DNA of 64,000 nucleotides from Deltaproteobacteria bacterium (GCA_021780225.1 JAJXZF010000039.1:1-64000); one strand, 5' to 3'; counted from the stretch's first letter, positions 53,026-63,439 are shown. Numbers and translations are program-made. The notes: generated from the letters alone by a model not told the origin.

Positions 53026-53054
53026 CGCTTTCTCGGCGCGTTTTCAGACGCCGA

Positions 53055-54692
<1,638 letters not shown>

Positions 54693-54719
54693 CTAATTTG
54701 GTTGGCGTTCGCTCCCGCT

Positions 54720-55010
54720 TCAGCCTTCGAGCACGCCCAGGATGTCGTCTTCGCGCAGGATCAGATGCTCCTCGCCTTCGAGCTTGACCTCGCTGCCGGA
54801 GTACTTGCCGAAGAGAATCCGATCGCCCGCCTTGACGTCCGGCGTGATCAGCTTGCCCTCCTCGGTCATCTTGCCCTTGCCGACCGCGACCACCTTGCCC
54901 TCTTGGGGCTTTTCCTTGGCGGTGTCGGGAATGATGATCCCGCCCTTGGTCTTCTCTTCCTCTTTGATCCGCTTGACCAGAATCCGATCGCCCAACGGTC
55001 TGATTTTCAT
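54720..55010 (-). CDS. groS: Co-chaperonin GroES (10 kDa)
   Basis: Heptameric lid for GroEL. The 96-residue sequence has [30 protein letters not shown], containing the mobile loop that contacts GroEL, and [34 protein letters not shown]. It is the first gene of groSL; GGAGG lies 11-12 nt ahead of the ATG. The 5' leader contains a CCCCC/GGGGG hairpin and, further up, the CIRCE operator. Confidence 0.98.
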   Translation of the reverse strand: MKIRPLGDRILVKRIKEEEKTKGGIIIPDTAKEKPQEGKVVAVGKGKMTEEGKLITPDVKAGDRILFGKYSGSEVKLEGEEHLILREDDILGVLEG

Positions 55011-55076
55011 GGGGACCGACAGCCTCCTTCTGACTCGTTTGAATTATTTCCCCCTGGATTGGGGGCATCCGCTCGC

Positions 55077-55104
55077 AACCTAATCACGCGAGCGGATTTG
55101 TCAA
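55077..55104 (-). promoter_or_regulatory. Probable sigma-70 promoter of groSL
   Basis: Minus-strand TTGACA (55104-55099) and TAGGTT (55082-55077) are separated by 16 nt. The -35 box directly abuts the CIRCE element, so HrcA bound there would block polymerase. The -10 match is weak, and another promoter within CIRCE itself cannot be excluded. Confidence 0.5.
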
Positions 55105-55131
55105 TTGGCACTCGCAATCAAAGAGTGCCAA
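55105..55131 (-). promoter_or_regulatory. CIRCE operator (HrcA site) upstream of groSL
   Basis: Perfect inverted repeat TTGGCACTC-N9-GAGTGCCAA with the canonical 9-nt spacer, about 95 nt ahead of the groS ATG. It differs from the consensus TTAGCACTC-N9-GAGTGCTAA only by the symmetric A-to-G/T-to-C change. This indicates HrcA-mediated repression relieved on heat shock; hrcA itself is not in the window. Confidence 0.94.
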
Positions 55132-55223
55132 CCGTTAAGAATACCGTCTCAACCGAATTTTACAAGAAAACAGCGGGCGAAATAAAAACGAATTCCACCG
55201 AAAAAAAGATGGTTCCGCGACGT

Positions 55224-55553
55224 TCACTCCGCCGGCGCGATCGAAGCGGAAATCTTTTCCGAAATTAGTTCGGCCAGCCGTTGATAAAGATCATGGCCGT
55301 CCTTGTCGTCGCGCCATCGGCCGGATGCGGCGTCGCAATCGTAATGCCGTCCCGATGCGCCGGCCGCAAGCCAGACCTGCGACGTCGCCGCCTGGCGGCT
55401 CAAGATGAATTTTCCGCCGTCCGCGAACTCGATCGTGACCACGCCGTCGCCGGTCGCGTAATCGACCGCATCGGGATCGAGCGTTTCGAGCCATTTCGCG
55501 ACGCGGTCGAGGCACGCATCGGCCCGCGCTAAGAATTCGTTCGCATCCATCAA
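55224..55553 (-). CDS. cyaY: Frataxin-like iron donor CyaY
   Basis: Frataxin-family protein (109 residues) that binds iron and modulates Fe-S cluster assembly by cysteine desulfurase. An acidic N-terminal helix (MDANEFLARADACLDRVAKWLETLD) is followed by the beta-sheet GVVTIEFADGGKFILSRQAATSQVWLAAGASG and the closing helix HDLYQRLAELISEKI. The QVWLA core matches CyaY. CyaY is commonest in gamma- and betaproteobacteria, so its presence here is mildly unexpected. It sits alone upstream of the groSL leader. Confidence 0.85.
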   Translation of the reverse strand: MMDANEFLARADACLDRVAKWLETLDPDAVDYATGDGVVTIEFADGGKFILSRQAATSQVWLAAGASGRHYDCDAASGRWRDDKDGHDLYQRLAELISEKISASIAPAE

Positions 55554-55585
55554 AACACCTCGATCGCGCGATCTTAGCTCAAAAC

Positions 55586-55620
55586 CAAAAAAGGAGGCGA
55601 ACCAAGAAGGTTCGCCCCCT
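55586..55620 (-). terminator. Rho-independent terminator after the Cys-rich secreted protein gene
   Basis: The stem AGGAGGCGAACC/GGTTCGCCCCCT has one mismatch and a 5-nt AAGAA loop. On the minus strand it is followed by TTTTTTGG. It lies about 40 nt past the stop at 55658 and separates that gene from cyaY. Confidence 0.75.
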
Positions 55621-55657
55621 CGCGTGTGGCCGATTCGGAAGTTCTGCTAGTCGAAGC

Positions 55658-56251
55658 TCACTTCGCTTTCTGAATCACGCCGCTAAAGACCATACTGCGC
55701 GTCGTAGTCTGGTAAAAATTAGGCATATCGTTCGAGAACGACCCCGTTCCCGCGGCATGACCGTATGGACCCGAACCGCCGAGTATGACGTAGTTCCCGA
55801 TAACCTGAAGGTGGTCGAAGGAAAGGCTGGGATCGTAACAGTCCATCCCTTGGATACCAAAGTTAATTGAAAAATTCTTTGCAGCGGCGGTCGCGATACC
55901 GTGGGCTTGGTAGCAGTTGCCGATAAGATAATTGCCCTCGAATACAATTTCGCCTGAGAGTTTCGTACCCGCCAATCCTCCTTGGACCTTTAGCCCCGAG
56001 AACGCCTCGCAACTGCAATTTCCCCCATAACACGTAACGTCCGGACAGCCGGAGGAACCAAATACCACGGGACCGGCCATAAATATATTGAGTTTCGTAA
56101 ATGGTGGTGGCGGCGGCGTGACGTTCGGCGAAGCCGCCGGCGGCGGGCCTGATGGCGGTTCGCCGCCGGTTGCGCTCTGTTGCGCGCGCGAAAATGTCGC
56201 CGTCAACGCCGTTAGCGCTAACGCAAGGCTAAGAACCAGAATCCTTTTCAT
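55658..56251 (-). CDS. Secreted Cys-containing hypothetical protein
   Basis: Exported protein of about 197 residues, not matched to a known family. A signal peptide (RILVLSLALALTALTATFSRA) is followed by a Pro/Gly linker (GGEPPSGPPPAASPNVTPPP) and a probable beta-rich domain with paired Cys (SSGCPDVTCYGGNCSCEAF, GNCYQAHG, MDCYDPS) that could form disulfides. The start is ATG 56251, with GGGAGG six bases upstream. Its composition is lower in GC than most neighbours. It stands alone with its own terminator. Confidence 0.6.
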   Translation of the reverse strand: MKRILVLSLALALTALTATFSRAQQSATGGEPPSGPPPAASPNVTPPPPPFTKLNIFMAGPVVFGSSGCPDVTCYGGNCSCEAFSGLKVQGGLAGTKLSGEIVFEGNYLIGNCYQAHGIATAAAKNFSINFGIQGMDCYDPSLSFDHLQVIGNYVILGGSGPYGHAAGTGSFSNDMPNFYQTTTRSMVFSGVIQKAK

Positions 56252-56597
56252 GACAGTTCCTCCCTTTTTCAATCAGGCTGCAATTTTCTCTAAATATATC
56301 TATGAAATGCTGACACAACCTGATTGTTTCTATGAGAGGAATTAACGCAACTATTCTCGTAGGTCAACGAAAAACGTCCAAGAGAAATTAATATGCCTTC
56401 CTGGCTCGATTTAATGTCAAAGAAATTAAAGTGTCCGACAGGAAAGCTAAATTTCCGGTCCTGGCAGGCGCTCGCCAAATCGAGCAAAGATTAAAGATAA
56501 GTACGCGCAGTCGGGCCGGCGCCCGTTCGGTTGGTCAATTTGTCGATTTAGTGAAACGAATTTTCGGTCGAAAAAGTCGTCAAACGGCTCTAATGGT
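56252..56597. other. AT-richer intergenic region
   Basis: About 345 bases of clearly lower GC between the secreted-protein gene and the DUF507 gene, all minus strand. It includes TAGATATATTT about 50 nt upstream of the secreted-protein start, a plausible -10 region. The 69-codon plus-strand ORF at 56431 has no ribosome site or family resemblance. I see no RNA gene or repeat. Confidence 0.5.
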
Positions 56598-56876
56598 TCA
56601 GCGGGGCGGGCCTTTCTTGCGCAATTCTTCCTCGCGATAGCGCCGGTAGAGGATATTCCACTCCGGGCTGCCCTCGACGATATTGCGCTTGATCGATTCG
56701 ATTTTGCGCCGCGCCGCGAGATCCGCCGCGTCCCCCTGCTCGCTCCATCCGTCGATTATTTCGCGCGCGTGCCGCAGCGCCACGGAGAAGTTCGGAATTT
56801 CCGCGAGACCTTCGTCGCGCAATTTGGCCAGCGATTCCCGCGCCAGATAAAGCGTCCGCGCTTCGCTGAGTTTCAT
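56598..56876 (-). CDS. DUF507 family protein (copy 1)
   Basis: Small cytosolic protein of 92 residues. The N-terminus KLSEARTLYLARESLAKLRDEGLAEIPN and the C-terminal IESIKRNIVEGSPEWNILYRRYREEELRKKG are the DUF507 hallmarks. Function is unknown; the family is typical of deltaproteobacteria, Aquificae and related lineages. It lies 37 nt after a second, shorter-range homologue (56914-57186), and the two are probably co-transcribed. Confidence 0.85.
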   Translation of the reverse strand: MKLSEARTLYLARESLAKLRDEGLAEIPNFSVALRHAREIIDGWSEQGDAADLAARRKIESIKRNIVEGSPEWNILYRRYREEELRKKGPPR

Positions 56877-56913
56877 CGGGGAGCGCTCCTCGAACCGCGC
56901 CGGATTTTTTCAC

Positions 56914-57186
56914 TCACAGCGTGAAGCCCTTTTTCTCGGCGAGGCGCTGGCGGATCATCGAGCGCAGCCGCGACGCGTCCAGGCGCGAGTCCTTGCGCGC
57001 CTGCTCGGCCGCCATCCGATCGGCCTCGTCGTCGATCTTCGCTTCGGTCTCGAAATTCGCCGACATCAGCTCGACCACGCACGCGACCAGCTCTTTTTCG
57101 GCGGCCTTGGGTTTGATCGAGCCACGCTGGATAAGCCCGCGCACCAGATGGGCCGCCAGCGCGTCGATTTGCGCATCGCTAATCAT
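56914..57186 (-). CDS. DUF507-like protein (copy 2)
   Basis: A 90-residue, all-helical protein with an N-terminus (ISDAQIDALAAHLVRGLIQRG) and a basic C-terminus (RSMIRQRLAEKKGFTL) arranged as in DUF507 proteins, though more divergent than copy 1. It is immediately upstream of copy 1 on the same strand. The two may form a heteromer, as tandem DUF507 genes recur in related genomes as far as I recall. No function is assigned. Confidence 0.7.
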   Translation of the reverse strand: MISDAQIDALAAHLVRGLIQRGSIKPKAAEKELVACVVELMSANFETEAKIDDEADRMAAEQARKDSRLDASRLRSMIRQRLAEKKGFTL

Positions 57187-57280
57187 CTTCGTCGATTCGA
57201 GTATAGCGCATCGCGCCCGCGCGAGGGTAAGCGGAACGCGGCGAGCGCGTTTTCAGCCTCATTTTCAATTCGATCGAAAT

Positions 57281-57321
57281 GAAAAAACGGGGCGGGCCGT
57301 CGCGATAACGGTCCGCCCCGT
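57281..57321 (-). terminator. Rho-independent terminator after the radical SAM gene
   Basis: A 14-bp stem ACGGGGCGGGCCGT/ACGGTCCGCCCCGT with one G-T pair and a 7-nt loop lies 30 nt beyond the radical SAM stop. On the minus strand it is followed by TTTTTTC. This is the strongest intrinsic terminator in the window. Confidence 0.88.
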
Positions 57322-57349
57322 TCCAAATCCGAAGCCCTGCGCGCCTTGA

Positions 57350-59218
57350 TTATGCGGGCGCCGCGGCGAAGCCGTCGCCGTCGCCGCGCAGAATCGCATC
57401 GAAGCGCAACCCGCCGAGGTAATGACGGCGCGCCTCGTCGTCGGTGATCGCGGCGCGGCGCACGTCGCGCCGGCGAATCTGCCAGACTCCGCCGACCATC
57501 GGATGCCGCCCCTGGCGATAGCTGAAAAAGTAATAGACGAACTGCCGCACGGTGGCGCGGCGCGCTTCGGCCTCGAGTCCACGTCCGCCGGCCACGGTGA
57601 AAATCGTATGGAGCAGGCGGCCCAGCGAATAGAAGCCGCTGAACGCGTCGCGATAGGCCTGATACCACGCGGCGCGATCGAGCTTGTCGTGCTTGAGCGT
57701 CACGTGCTGCGAATCCAGATTGTTAAAGTCCCAATCCGCGATCTGCCCTTCCTTGGCGTAGCGCACCTGATCCTCGGTGCCGGGCAGCGGCGTCATGATG
57801 AAGAACGAAACGATGTCGAAGCCGATTTTGCGCAACGTCCGCGCCGCGATTCGCCCGCAATCGGGACCGTCGAACGGAAATCCAAGCATGTAGCCGGCGT
57901 GCACGGACACGCCCACGCGATGCCAGTTGTTGACGACGCGGCGGTACTTGTCGAGCACGTGCTGGCGCACTTCGTCGATCTTGTGGCGATGCTGCCGCTC
58001 GTCAGTGTTCTGATACTTGGTCGCGAAATTCAGATTGTCGGGATTGAGCGACTCGATGCCGACGAACGCCTGATAGCATCCCGCCTTCGCCGCCAGTTCG
58101 GTGAAGCGCCGGCTGCGGCGATGCTTGGCGGATTCGGTCTCGCCCTCGGCCAGGTTGGCGTAGCATGAGGCGTCCACGTCAACCTGCATCATGAAGTTGA
58201 ACTGCGGATATTCCTTCTTGATTTCGCAGAGGCCGGTCAGAATTTCTTCCCAGCGTGGGCTGCGGAAAAAATCGTCGTCCACCAGGAACAGCGACGTTAC
58301 GCCGTGATTGCGCGCCGCGTCGCGCACCCACGTGACCACGGCGTTCGGCTCGCGCGAGCGCATCGTCCGCCCCATCACGTTCTTCACGCTGCAATACGAG
58401 CAGGTGAACGGACATCCGCGCGAGGTGTCGATCGTCGTCATGGCCGGATCGAAGAACCGCGTCAGATAGCGATCGTCAACCACGGGAAGCTGCGCTTCGG
58501 TGATGACCGGAACGATGATGTCGTCGCGGCCGGTCTTGGCGCGGATTCCGTCGGTCACCGCGTAATGCGGTTTAAGCTCGCCGCGCAGATAGTCTTCGAC
58601 AATTCCGCCCCAGAGATTTTCGGCCTCGCCCGAAATCGTGGTGATGCCGCACGAATTCAGAAAATCGCGCGAATCCGGATAGCCGCTGACGTGGAAACCG
58701 CCCATCATCGTGGTCACGCCCTGCGCGATGAACTGGAGCGCGAGGTCGCGGCCGCGCGGATACTGGTTCGATTGCACGCCGGCGATTCCGGCCAGCAGCT
58801 CGACCCCGTCTTCCTGCGCCTTTTCCCTGATCGCCTTGACCGTGTCGGGACTGACCACGCCGTCGCAGACTTCGTCCCAAATCACGGTGTCAAGGTAAAC
58901 GTTGCGCTCGGCGGAGTGGCGCCGGTTGTAGCCTTCGTTGAGCGCTTTAAGAACGGTCAAAGTGTTGTTGGGCTGAACTCCGTAGCGATAGACTTGAACG
59001 TAGCCTTCCTCGTCATAGCGCGACGGTTTGATGAAATAGACGCGGATCGTGCGGAACGGTTCCGGCTTGAGCGAGCCGTCCCGCTCCGCTCCCGGACGCG
59101 CGTCCAGCCGCGCCAGCGCCGCCGGACGGTCGGTCCCATAGCGTTCGCGGCCCAGCAGCAGGTATAGAACAATGCCGGCAAACACCAGGAAGCCGGCCAG
59201 ACAGAGCAGAAAGACCAT
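57350..59218 (-). CDS. Membrane-anchored B12-binding-type radical SAM protein
   Basis: Radical SAM enzyme of 622 residues. An N-terminal hydrophobic anchor (FLLCLAGFLVFAGIVLYLLLG) precedes a cobalamin-binding-like Rossmann region (residues 60-240, with GVTTMMGGFHVSGYPDSRDF), then the cluster motif in RGCPFTCSYCSVKNVMGRTM, AFVGIESLNPDNL and GYMLGFPFDGPD. The C-terminal 130 residues are helical and unassigned. This layout resembles B12-dependent radical SAM lipid methylases such as the HpnP group, but the exact reaction is unknown. It has its own terminator. Confidence 0.83.
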   Translation of the reverse strand: MVFLLCLAGFLVFAGIVLYLLLGRERYGTDRPAALARLDARPGAERDGSLKPEPFRTIRVYFIKPSRYDEEGYVQVYRYGVQPNNTLTVLKALNEGYNRRHSAERNVYLDTVIWDEVCDGVVSPDTVKAIREKAQEDGVELLAGIAGVQSNQYPRGRDLALQFIAQGVTTMMGGFHVSGYPDSRDFLNSCGITTISGEAENLWGGIVEDYLRGELKPHYAVTDGIRAKTGRDDIIVPVITEAQLPVVDDRYLTRFFDPAMTTIDTSRGCPFTCSYCSVKNVMGRTMRSREPNAVVTWVRDAARNHGVTSLFLVDDDFFRSPRWEEILTGLCEIKKEYPQFNFMMQVDVDASCYANLAEGETESAKHRRSRRFTELAAKAGCYQAFVGIESLNPDNLNFATKYQNTDERQHRHKIDEVRQHVLDKYRRVVNNWHRVGVSVHAGYMLGFPFDGPDCGRIAARTLRKIGFDIVSFFIMTPLPGTEDQVRYAKEGQIADWDFNNLDSQHVTLKHDKLDRAAWYQAYRDAFSGFYSLGRLLHTIFTVAGGRGLEAEARRATVRQFVYYFFSYRQGRHPMVGGVWQIRRRDVRRAAITDDEARRHYLGGLRFDAILRGDGDGFAAAPA

Positions 59219-59388
59219 CTCTTTTTCCTCTACCGCACCATCAGTAATGGCCCGGCCCAGTCATTCTAACCGAACGGTCAGAGTAAACAAAGCCAGACTC
59301 CCGAAGTCAAGAATAACGCCCCGGCCATGCGCCGACAAAATCTCCGAAAATTCGCTTTTTATGAATAAATTCAAACGCTGGTAACGGT

Positions 59389-61764
59389 TTATCGGTACAT
59401 CTCGACCATCTGAATCAGGCCCAGGTCGCGATAACGCTCGATCAGGTAGCCTTTGATCTCCTGAACCGAGCCCATCTGCAAAACGTCGCGCGCCAGATGC
59501 CGCGCGGTCTGATAGCTGGATTCCCGCACCAGCTTGCGCACCACCGGAATAAACAGCGGGCTGAGGCTCAACTCGTCCAGCCCCATCCCGAGCAACAGCA
59601 GGGTCGCGATCGGGTCGCTCGCCATCTCGCCGCAGATACAAACCTCTTTGCCCGCGCCGCGCGCGACGTTGACGACCTCGGCGATCGCGGAAAGCACGGC
59701 GGGATGAAGCGGCTCATAGAGATGAGCGACCTTGGGATTGTTCCGGTCCGCCGCCAGCAAATACTGTATCAGGTCGTTGGTGCCGATCGAGAAGAAATCG
59801 ACCTCGCGAATCAGCCGCGGCGCCAGCCATACCGCCGACGGCACTTCGACCATGATGCCGACTTCGATATCGGGATTGTGCTCAAGGCCCTCTTTGTAAA
59901 GCTCGGCCTGCGCTTCCGCGAGCAATTCGCGCGCGCGGCGCAGCTCTTCGAGGCTCGAAATCATCGGGAACAGGATGCGCACGCGATTATGCGCGGCCGC
60001 CCGCAGAATCGCGCGCAACTGAACCTTGAAGATGCCCGACATCTCGAGCGAAATCCGAATCGAGCGCCATCCGAGGAACGGATTGTCCTCGCGCGGGACG
60101 CGCAGGTACGGCGGATATTTGTCCGCGCCGATATCGAGCGTGCGAATCGTGACCGGCCGATCGCCGACCGCCTCCAGCAGACGCGTATAAAAGCCGAGCT
60201 GCTGGTTTTCGTCGGGAAAATCCTCGTAGGTCAGGAACGAAAACTCGGAGCGCAGCAGGCCGATTCCTTCCGCGCCGTAGCGCCGCGCGAGCTGCACGTC
60301 GGCAAGCAGGGCGATATTGGCGAGCAGTTGCACGCGATGGCCGTCGCGGGTCGTGGTCGGCTCGTCGGGGCCGATCATCAGCTCTTTGCGAAAAGCCTCG
60401 TAGCGCTTGATCATCGACTGGTATTCGCGCTCGACATCGCTCGACGGATTGACGTAAACCACGCCCGAATTGCCGTCGATCACGACCGCGTCGCCCTCGA
60501 CCACCGATTCCATCAGATGCTCGACGCCGACCACCGTCGGAATTTCAAACGCGCGCGCCAGAATCGCCGCGTGCGAGGTCGCGCCGCCCGATTGCAGCGC
60601 GATTCCCGCCAGCTTGTCGTGCGAAACCAGCGTGAGCTGCGAGAGCGTCAGCTCCTCGGCCACGATAATCGTCGGCCGGCTGAAGGCGCCCTTGCCGCCG
60701 TCCTGCTTCAGATGGCGCAACACGCGATGGCCGACGTCGCGAAAATCGGTCGCGCGCTCGCGCAGATAACCGTCCGCCAGCGCCAGCATCTGCGCGCTCA
60801 ATTCGTCGATCACCCGGAACAAGGCGCTCTCCGCCGCAAAGCCCGCCGCGATCGAATCCTGAATCCGGTGAATGAATTCTTCGTCCTCGAGAATCAGCCG
60901 ATGCGCGTCGAAAATCTTGAGGTCCGCCTCCGGCATCATCGGCGCCATCCGCGAGCGCAGCGCCGCCAGTTCGCCGCGCGATCGCACCAGCCCCTCTTCG
61001 AGCCGGCGCGTTTCGAGCTTCGCGTCGCGGCCGCGCAAATTCCGGTCGATCGAACTCAGATAGGCGCCCACGACGTGCGCCGCCCCGCGCGCGAAGCCGG
61101 GCGCGGCGGGCAATCCGACCAGGCGCGGACGGCGGACCTTGATCGGCTGCGCGACTCGGGTGCGGCCGCCGACTTTCTCGTAACCCTTGAGCTGGCGGTT
61201 CGCCTCGATCATCCGGCGGCGGTATTCATCCCGCTCTTTTTCCTTGGTCGCCAGCGTCTCGCGCAACTGGAAGTGCGACAGAATCTGCGCCACCTGGTTC
61301 GCCGCCATCTTGAGCAGGCGCACTTCATCCTTGGCGAAACGGCGGCGCCGGAGCGTCTGCACCACGATTACGCCGATCGGCCGCTGTTTTCCCTCCTGCA
61401 CCGGCACGCCCAGAAACGTGTGGTAGCGCTCCTCGCCAGTCTCGGGAAAATATTTGTAGCGCTGATGGCTCATCGCGTCCGCGACCATCACCGGCCCGTT
61501 CGATTCGATCGCCAGGCCGACCAACCCCTCGTTGATCTTCATCGACACGCGGCCGACCGAATCGCGATCGAGACCCACGGTGGCGCGCAACACCAGCCGC
61601 TCATGCTGCGCGTCGAACAGATAGAGCGAACAGACCTCGACCTCCATCGATTCGGCGATCGTCTGCACCACCCGATCGAGGACTTCGCGCAAATCTTCGG
61701 GCGGTTCGCTGCCGATCGCGGAGATGCTCTCGATCAGGGCGAAACGGTCGCGGTTGGCTGCCAT
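59389..61764 (-). CDS. ptsP: Phosphoenolpyruvate-protein phosphotransferase PtsP (GAF-enzyme I, nitrogen PTS)
   Basis: Enzyme I of the nitrogen-related phosphotransferase system. An N-terminal GAF domain (residues 1-170, SMEVEVCSLYLFDAQHERLVL) is fused to enzyme I: the phospho-His loop SGGATSHAAILARAFEIPTVVG, GIGLLRSEFSFL, and the PEP-binding barrel with ICGEMASDP. At 791 residues it is full length. It would relay phosphate from PEP to an NPr protein; no npr or ptsN is seen nearby. A 1,106-codon plus-strand ORF opposite is a shadow. Confidence 0.95.
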   Translation of the reverse strand: MAANRDRFALIESISAIGSEPPEDLREVLDRVVQTIAESMEVEVCSLYLFDAQHERLVLRATVGLDRDSVGRVSMKINEGLVGLAIESNGPVMVADAMSHQRYKYFPETGEERYHTFLGVPVQEGKQRPIGVIVVQTLRRRRFAKDEVRLLKMAANQVAQILSHFQLRETLATKEKERDEYRRRMIEANRQLKGYEKVGGRTRVAQPIKVRRPRLVGLPAAPGFARGAAHVVGAYLSSIDRNLRGRDAKLETRRLEEGLVRSRGELAALRSRMAPMMPEADLKIFDAHRLILEDEEFIHRIQDSIAAGFAAESALFRVIDELSAQMLALADGYLRERATDFRDVGHRVLRHLKQDGGKGAFSRPTIIVAEELTLSQLTLVSHDKLAGIALQSGGATSHAAILARAFEIPTVVGVEHLMESVVEGDAVVIDGNSGVVYVNPSSDVEREYQSMIKRYEAFRKELMIGPDEPTTTRDGHRVQLLANIALLADVQLARRYGAEGIGLLRSEFSFLTYEDFPDENQQLGFYTRLLEAVGDRPVTIRTLDIGADKYPPYLRVPREDNPFLGWRSIRISLEMSGIFKVQLRAILRAAAHNRVRILFPMISSLEELRRARELLAEAQAELYKEGLEHNPDIEVGIMVEVPSAVWLAPRLIREVDFFSIGTNDLIQYLLAADRNNPKVAHLYEPLHPAVLSAIAEVVNVARGAGKEVCICGEMASDPIATLLLLGMGLDELSLSPLFIPVVRKLVRESSYQTARHLARDVLQMGSVQEIKGYLIERYRDLGLIQMVEMYR

Positions 61765-61941
61765 AACTTTAGATTGGGAAAGCGTAAAAATTTTATCTCA
61801 CGCCTTCCGCCGCAAACAACCGTTGGGAGAAATATCGTTCGCGTTAATGGAAAAATTCGCGCCGCCGCCGGTTCGTCACGGCCGGCTTTGAGCGATTGGA
61901 AGCAAACGGACGTTTGGCGATTTGCGGCGCGCGAAAGCGTC

Positions 61942-62664
61942 TCAGGCCGGAAGCTCGAACGGCGCGACGCCGCCGGTCAACAGCCCCCGTCCGGCCCGCG
62001 TCCGCCGCGCCTTGATCAAATCGATCAGGTCGCGCTCGCTTTTGATCGGCTCGTCGAGCAGCGTCGTCACGCAGCCGACGGAATTTTTCGAATGCGAATC
62101 CGAACCCGCGACCTCGGCCAGCCCCAGATGGCGCGCGACGCGCAGCGCGAACAGGTTTTCCTCTTCCGAGCAGGCGCCGTTGAGCGTTTCGACCGCGTCG
62201 CACACTTCGAAAATCTCCAGCTTGGCGGCGGTTTCAGGGCGCGACGGATCGATCGCCTGATGGTCGGGATTGATGAACGAAAAGCGCGGATCGAGCTTGT
62301 AACGGAACGGATGGTTCGCGATCATCACGCCGCCCAGATGGTCCACCACCTTGCGCAACTCGCGCAATTTGTAGATGCCGCCGACGTATTCGCTCAGGCC
62401 GAACACGCCGATATGGCCCATTTCGGTCGTCACTTCCATCCCGCGCAGAAAGACCACGCCCGACTCCGCCGCGGGAGCCTCGATTTCCTTGAGGCTCCAG
62501 GCGTTGTCGTGCTCCGTGATGCATACCGCGCTGATGCCGATAGCGCGTGCGCGCACGATCAGATCGGCAGGCGCAAGATTCGAGTCGGCGCTGCCGCGCG
62601 TGGTATGCAAATGGAGGTCGATCGTGAAATAGCGGCCGACCGCGCCGCCGCCCGAATCCGCCAC
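61942..62664 (-). CDS. PHP-domain metal-dependent phosphoesterase
   Basis: Member of the polymerase/histidinol phosphatase (PHP) superfamily, 240 residues. Metal-ligand motifs are DLHLHTTRGSADSNL, ITEHDNAW, NHPFRYKLDPRF and GSDSHSKNSVG. Related proteins include nucleoside-3',5'-bisphosphate phosphatases and 5'-3' exonucleases (TrpH/YciV), but the substrate is not fixed. It lies 8 nt after the cyclophilin gene on the same strand. Confidence 0.87.
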   Translation of the reverse strand: MADSGGGAVGRYFTIDLHLHTTRGSADSNLAPADLIVRARAIGISAVCITEHDNAWSLKEIEAPAAESGVVFLRGMEVTTEMGHIGVFGLSEYVGGIYKLRELRKVVDHLGGVMIANHPFRYKLDPRFSFINPDHQAIDPSRPETAAKLEIFEVCDAVETLNGACSEEENLFALRVARHLGLAEVAGSDSHSKNSVGCVTTLLDEPIKSERDLIDLIKARRTRAGRGLLTGGVAPFELPA

Positions 62665-62672
62665 GCTCGCGC

Positions 62673-63266
62673 CTACTTCGGCAACTTGTCGGTGATCGTG
62701 ACCTTCTTCATATGGTCGCCGACCCGGATTTTATCGACTACATCCATGCCTTCGACCACGCCGCCGAAAATCGTGTACTGGCCGTTAAGAAACGGCGCCG
62801 GAGCGAGACAGATGTAAAACTGGCTGCCGCTGGAACGGCGATCGGGATTGACGTTGTCGCCCAATCGCGCCGTCGCGACCGAACCGCGCAGATGCTTTTC
62901 GGTCGGGCTGATTTCGGCCGGAATATCATAGCCGGGACCGCCCGTGCCGTTGCCCTTCGGATCGCCGCCCTGCACCACGAAGCCGGGTTCCACGCGATGG
63001 AACGTCAGGCCGTTGTAAAAGCCGTCTTTGGCGAGTTTTTCAAAGTTGGCGACGGTCTTGGGCGCCACCGCCGGATAGAGTTCGATTACGATTACGCCGC
63101 GGTCGGTATCGATCACCGCGTATTGGCCGGTATTGCGTACAGGTAGTCCGTCCATTTTGTTCGCCGCCTTCGCGCCGCATGCCGCGACGCCGGATATCAG
63201 GAGCGCCGCAGTCGCCGCGCAGACAAGGCTAGTCAGCCGATGGTTGAATCCAATCTTTGATGGCAC
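62673..63266 (-). CDS. Cyclophilin-type peptidyl-prolyl isomerase, probable lipoprotein
   Basis: Catalyses prolyl cis-trans isomerisation, probably outside the cytoplasm. A signal peptide (LTSLVCAATAALLISGVAAC) ends in a lipobox with Cys for lipidation. The cyclophilin domain follows: LAKDGFYNGLTFHRVEPGFVVQGG, SSGSQFYICLAPAPFLNGQYTIFG and VVEGMDVVDKI. The start is placed at GTG 63266, since TGAGGAC lies six bases upstream; the ORF-track TTG at 63284 adds six residues. About 197 residues. Confidence 0.9.
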   Translation of the reverse strand: MPSKIGFNHRLTSLVCAATAALLISGVAACGAKAANKMDGLPVRNTGQYAVIDTDRGVIVIELYPAVAPKTVANFEKLAKDGFYNGLTFHRVEPGFVVQGGDPKGNGTGGPGYDIPAEISPTEKHLRGSVATARLGDNVNPDRRSSGSQFYICLAPAPFLNGQYTIFGGVVEGMDVVDKIRVGDHMKKVTITDKLPK

Positions 63267-63439
63267 GAAATTGTCCTCATTCAACTATTCGAGCGCGCCC
63301 TGCCGCGCAAGCGGCGTCCGCCGACGGCCGCCAACTCATGTCCGCCCGACGCCGGAGACCGCGAACCGCCGAATCACGCGGCGCGGCGAGACCAGCGCCG
63401 CCAGCCGTCAAAGGGCGCCATGCGGCGTCCCGAGAGCGC

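Noticed and set aside
56431-56640. 69-codon plus-strand ORF
   Set aside because: No ribosome site, overlaps the DUF507 gene end, and basic composition without a domain.
59497-62817. 1,106-codon plus-strand ORF
   Set aside because: It lies antisense to ptsP and the PHP gene, is rich in His/Arg/Gln as expected from the complement of GC-biased codons, and has no domain motif. ptsP on the other strand is unmistakable.
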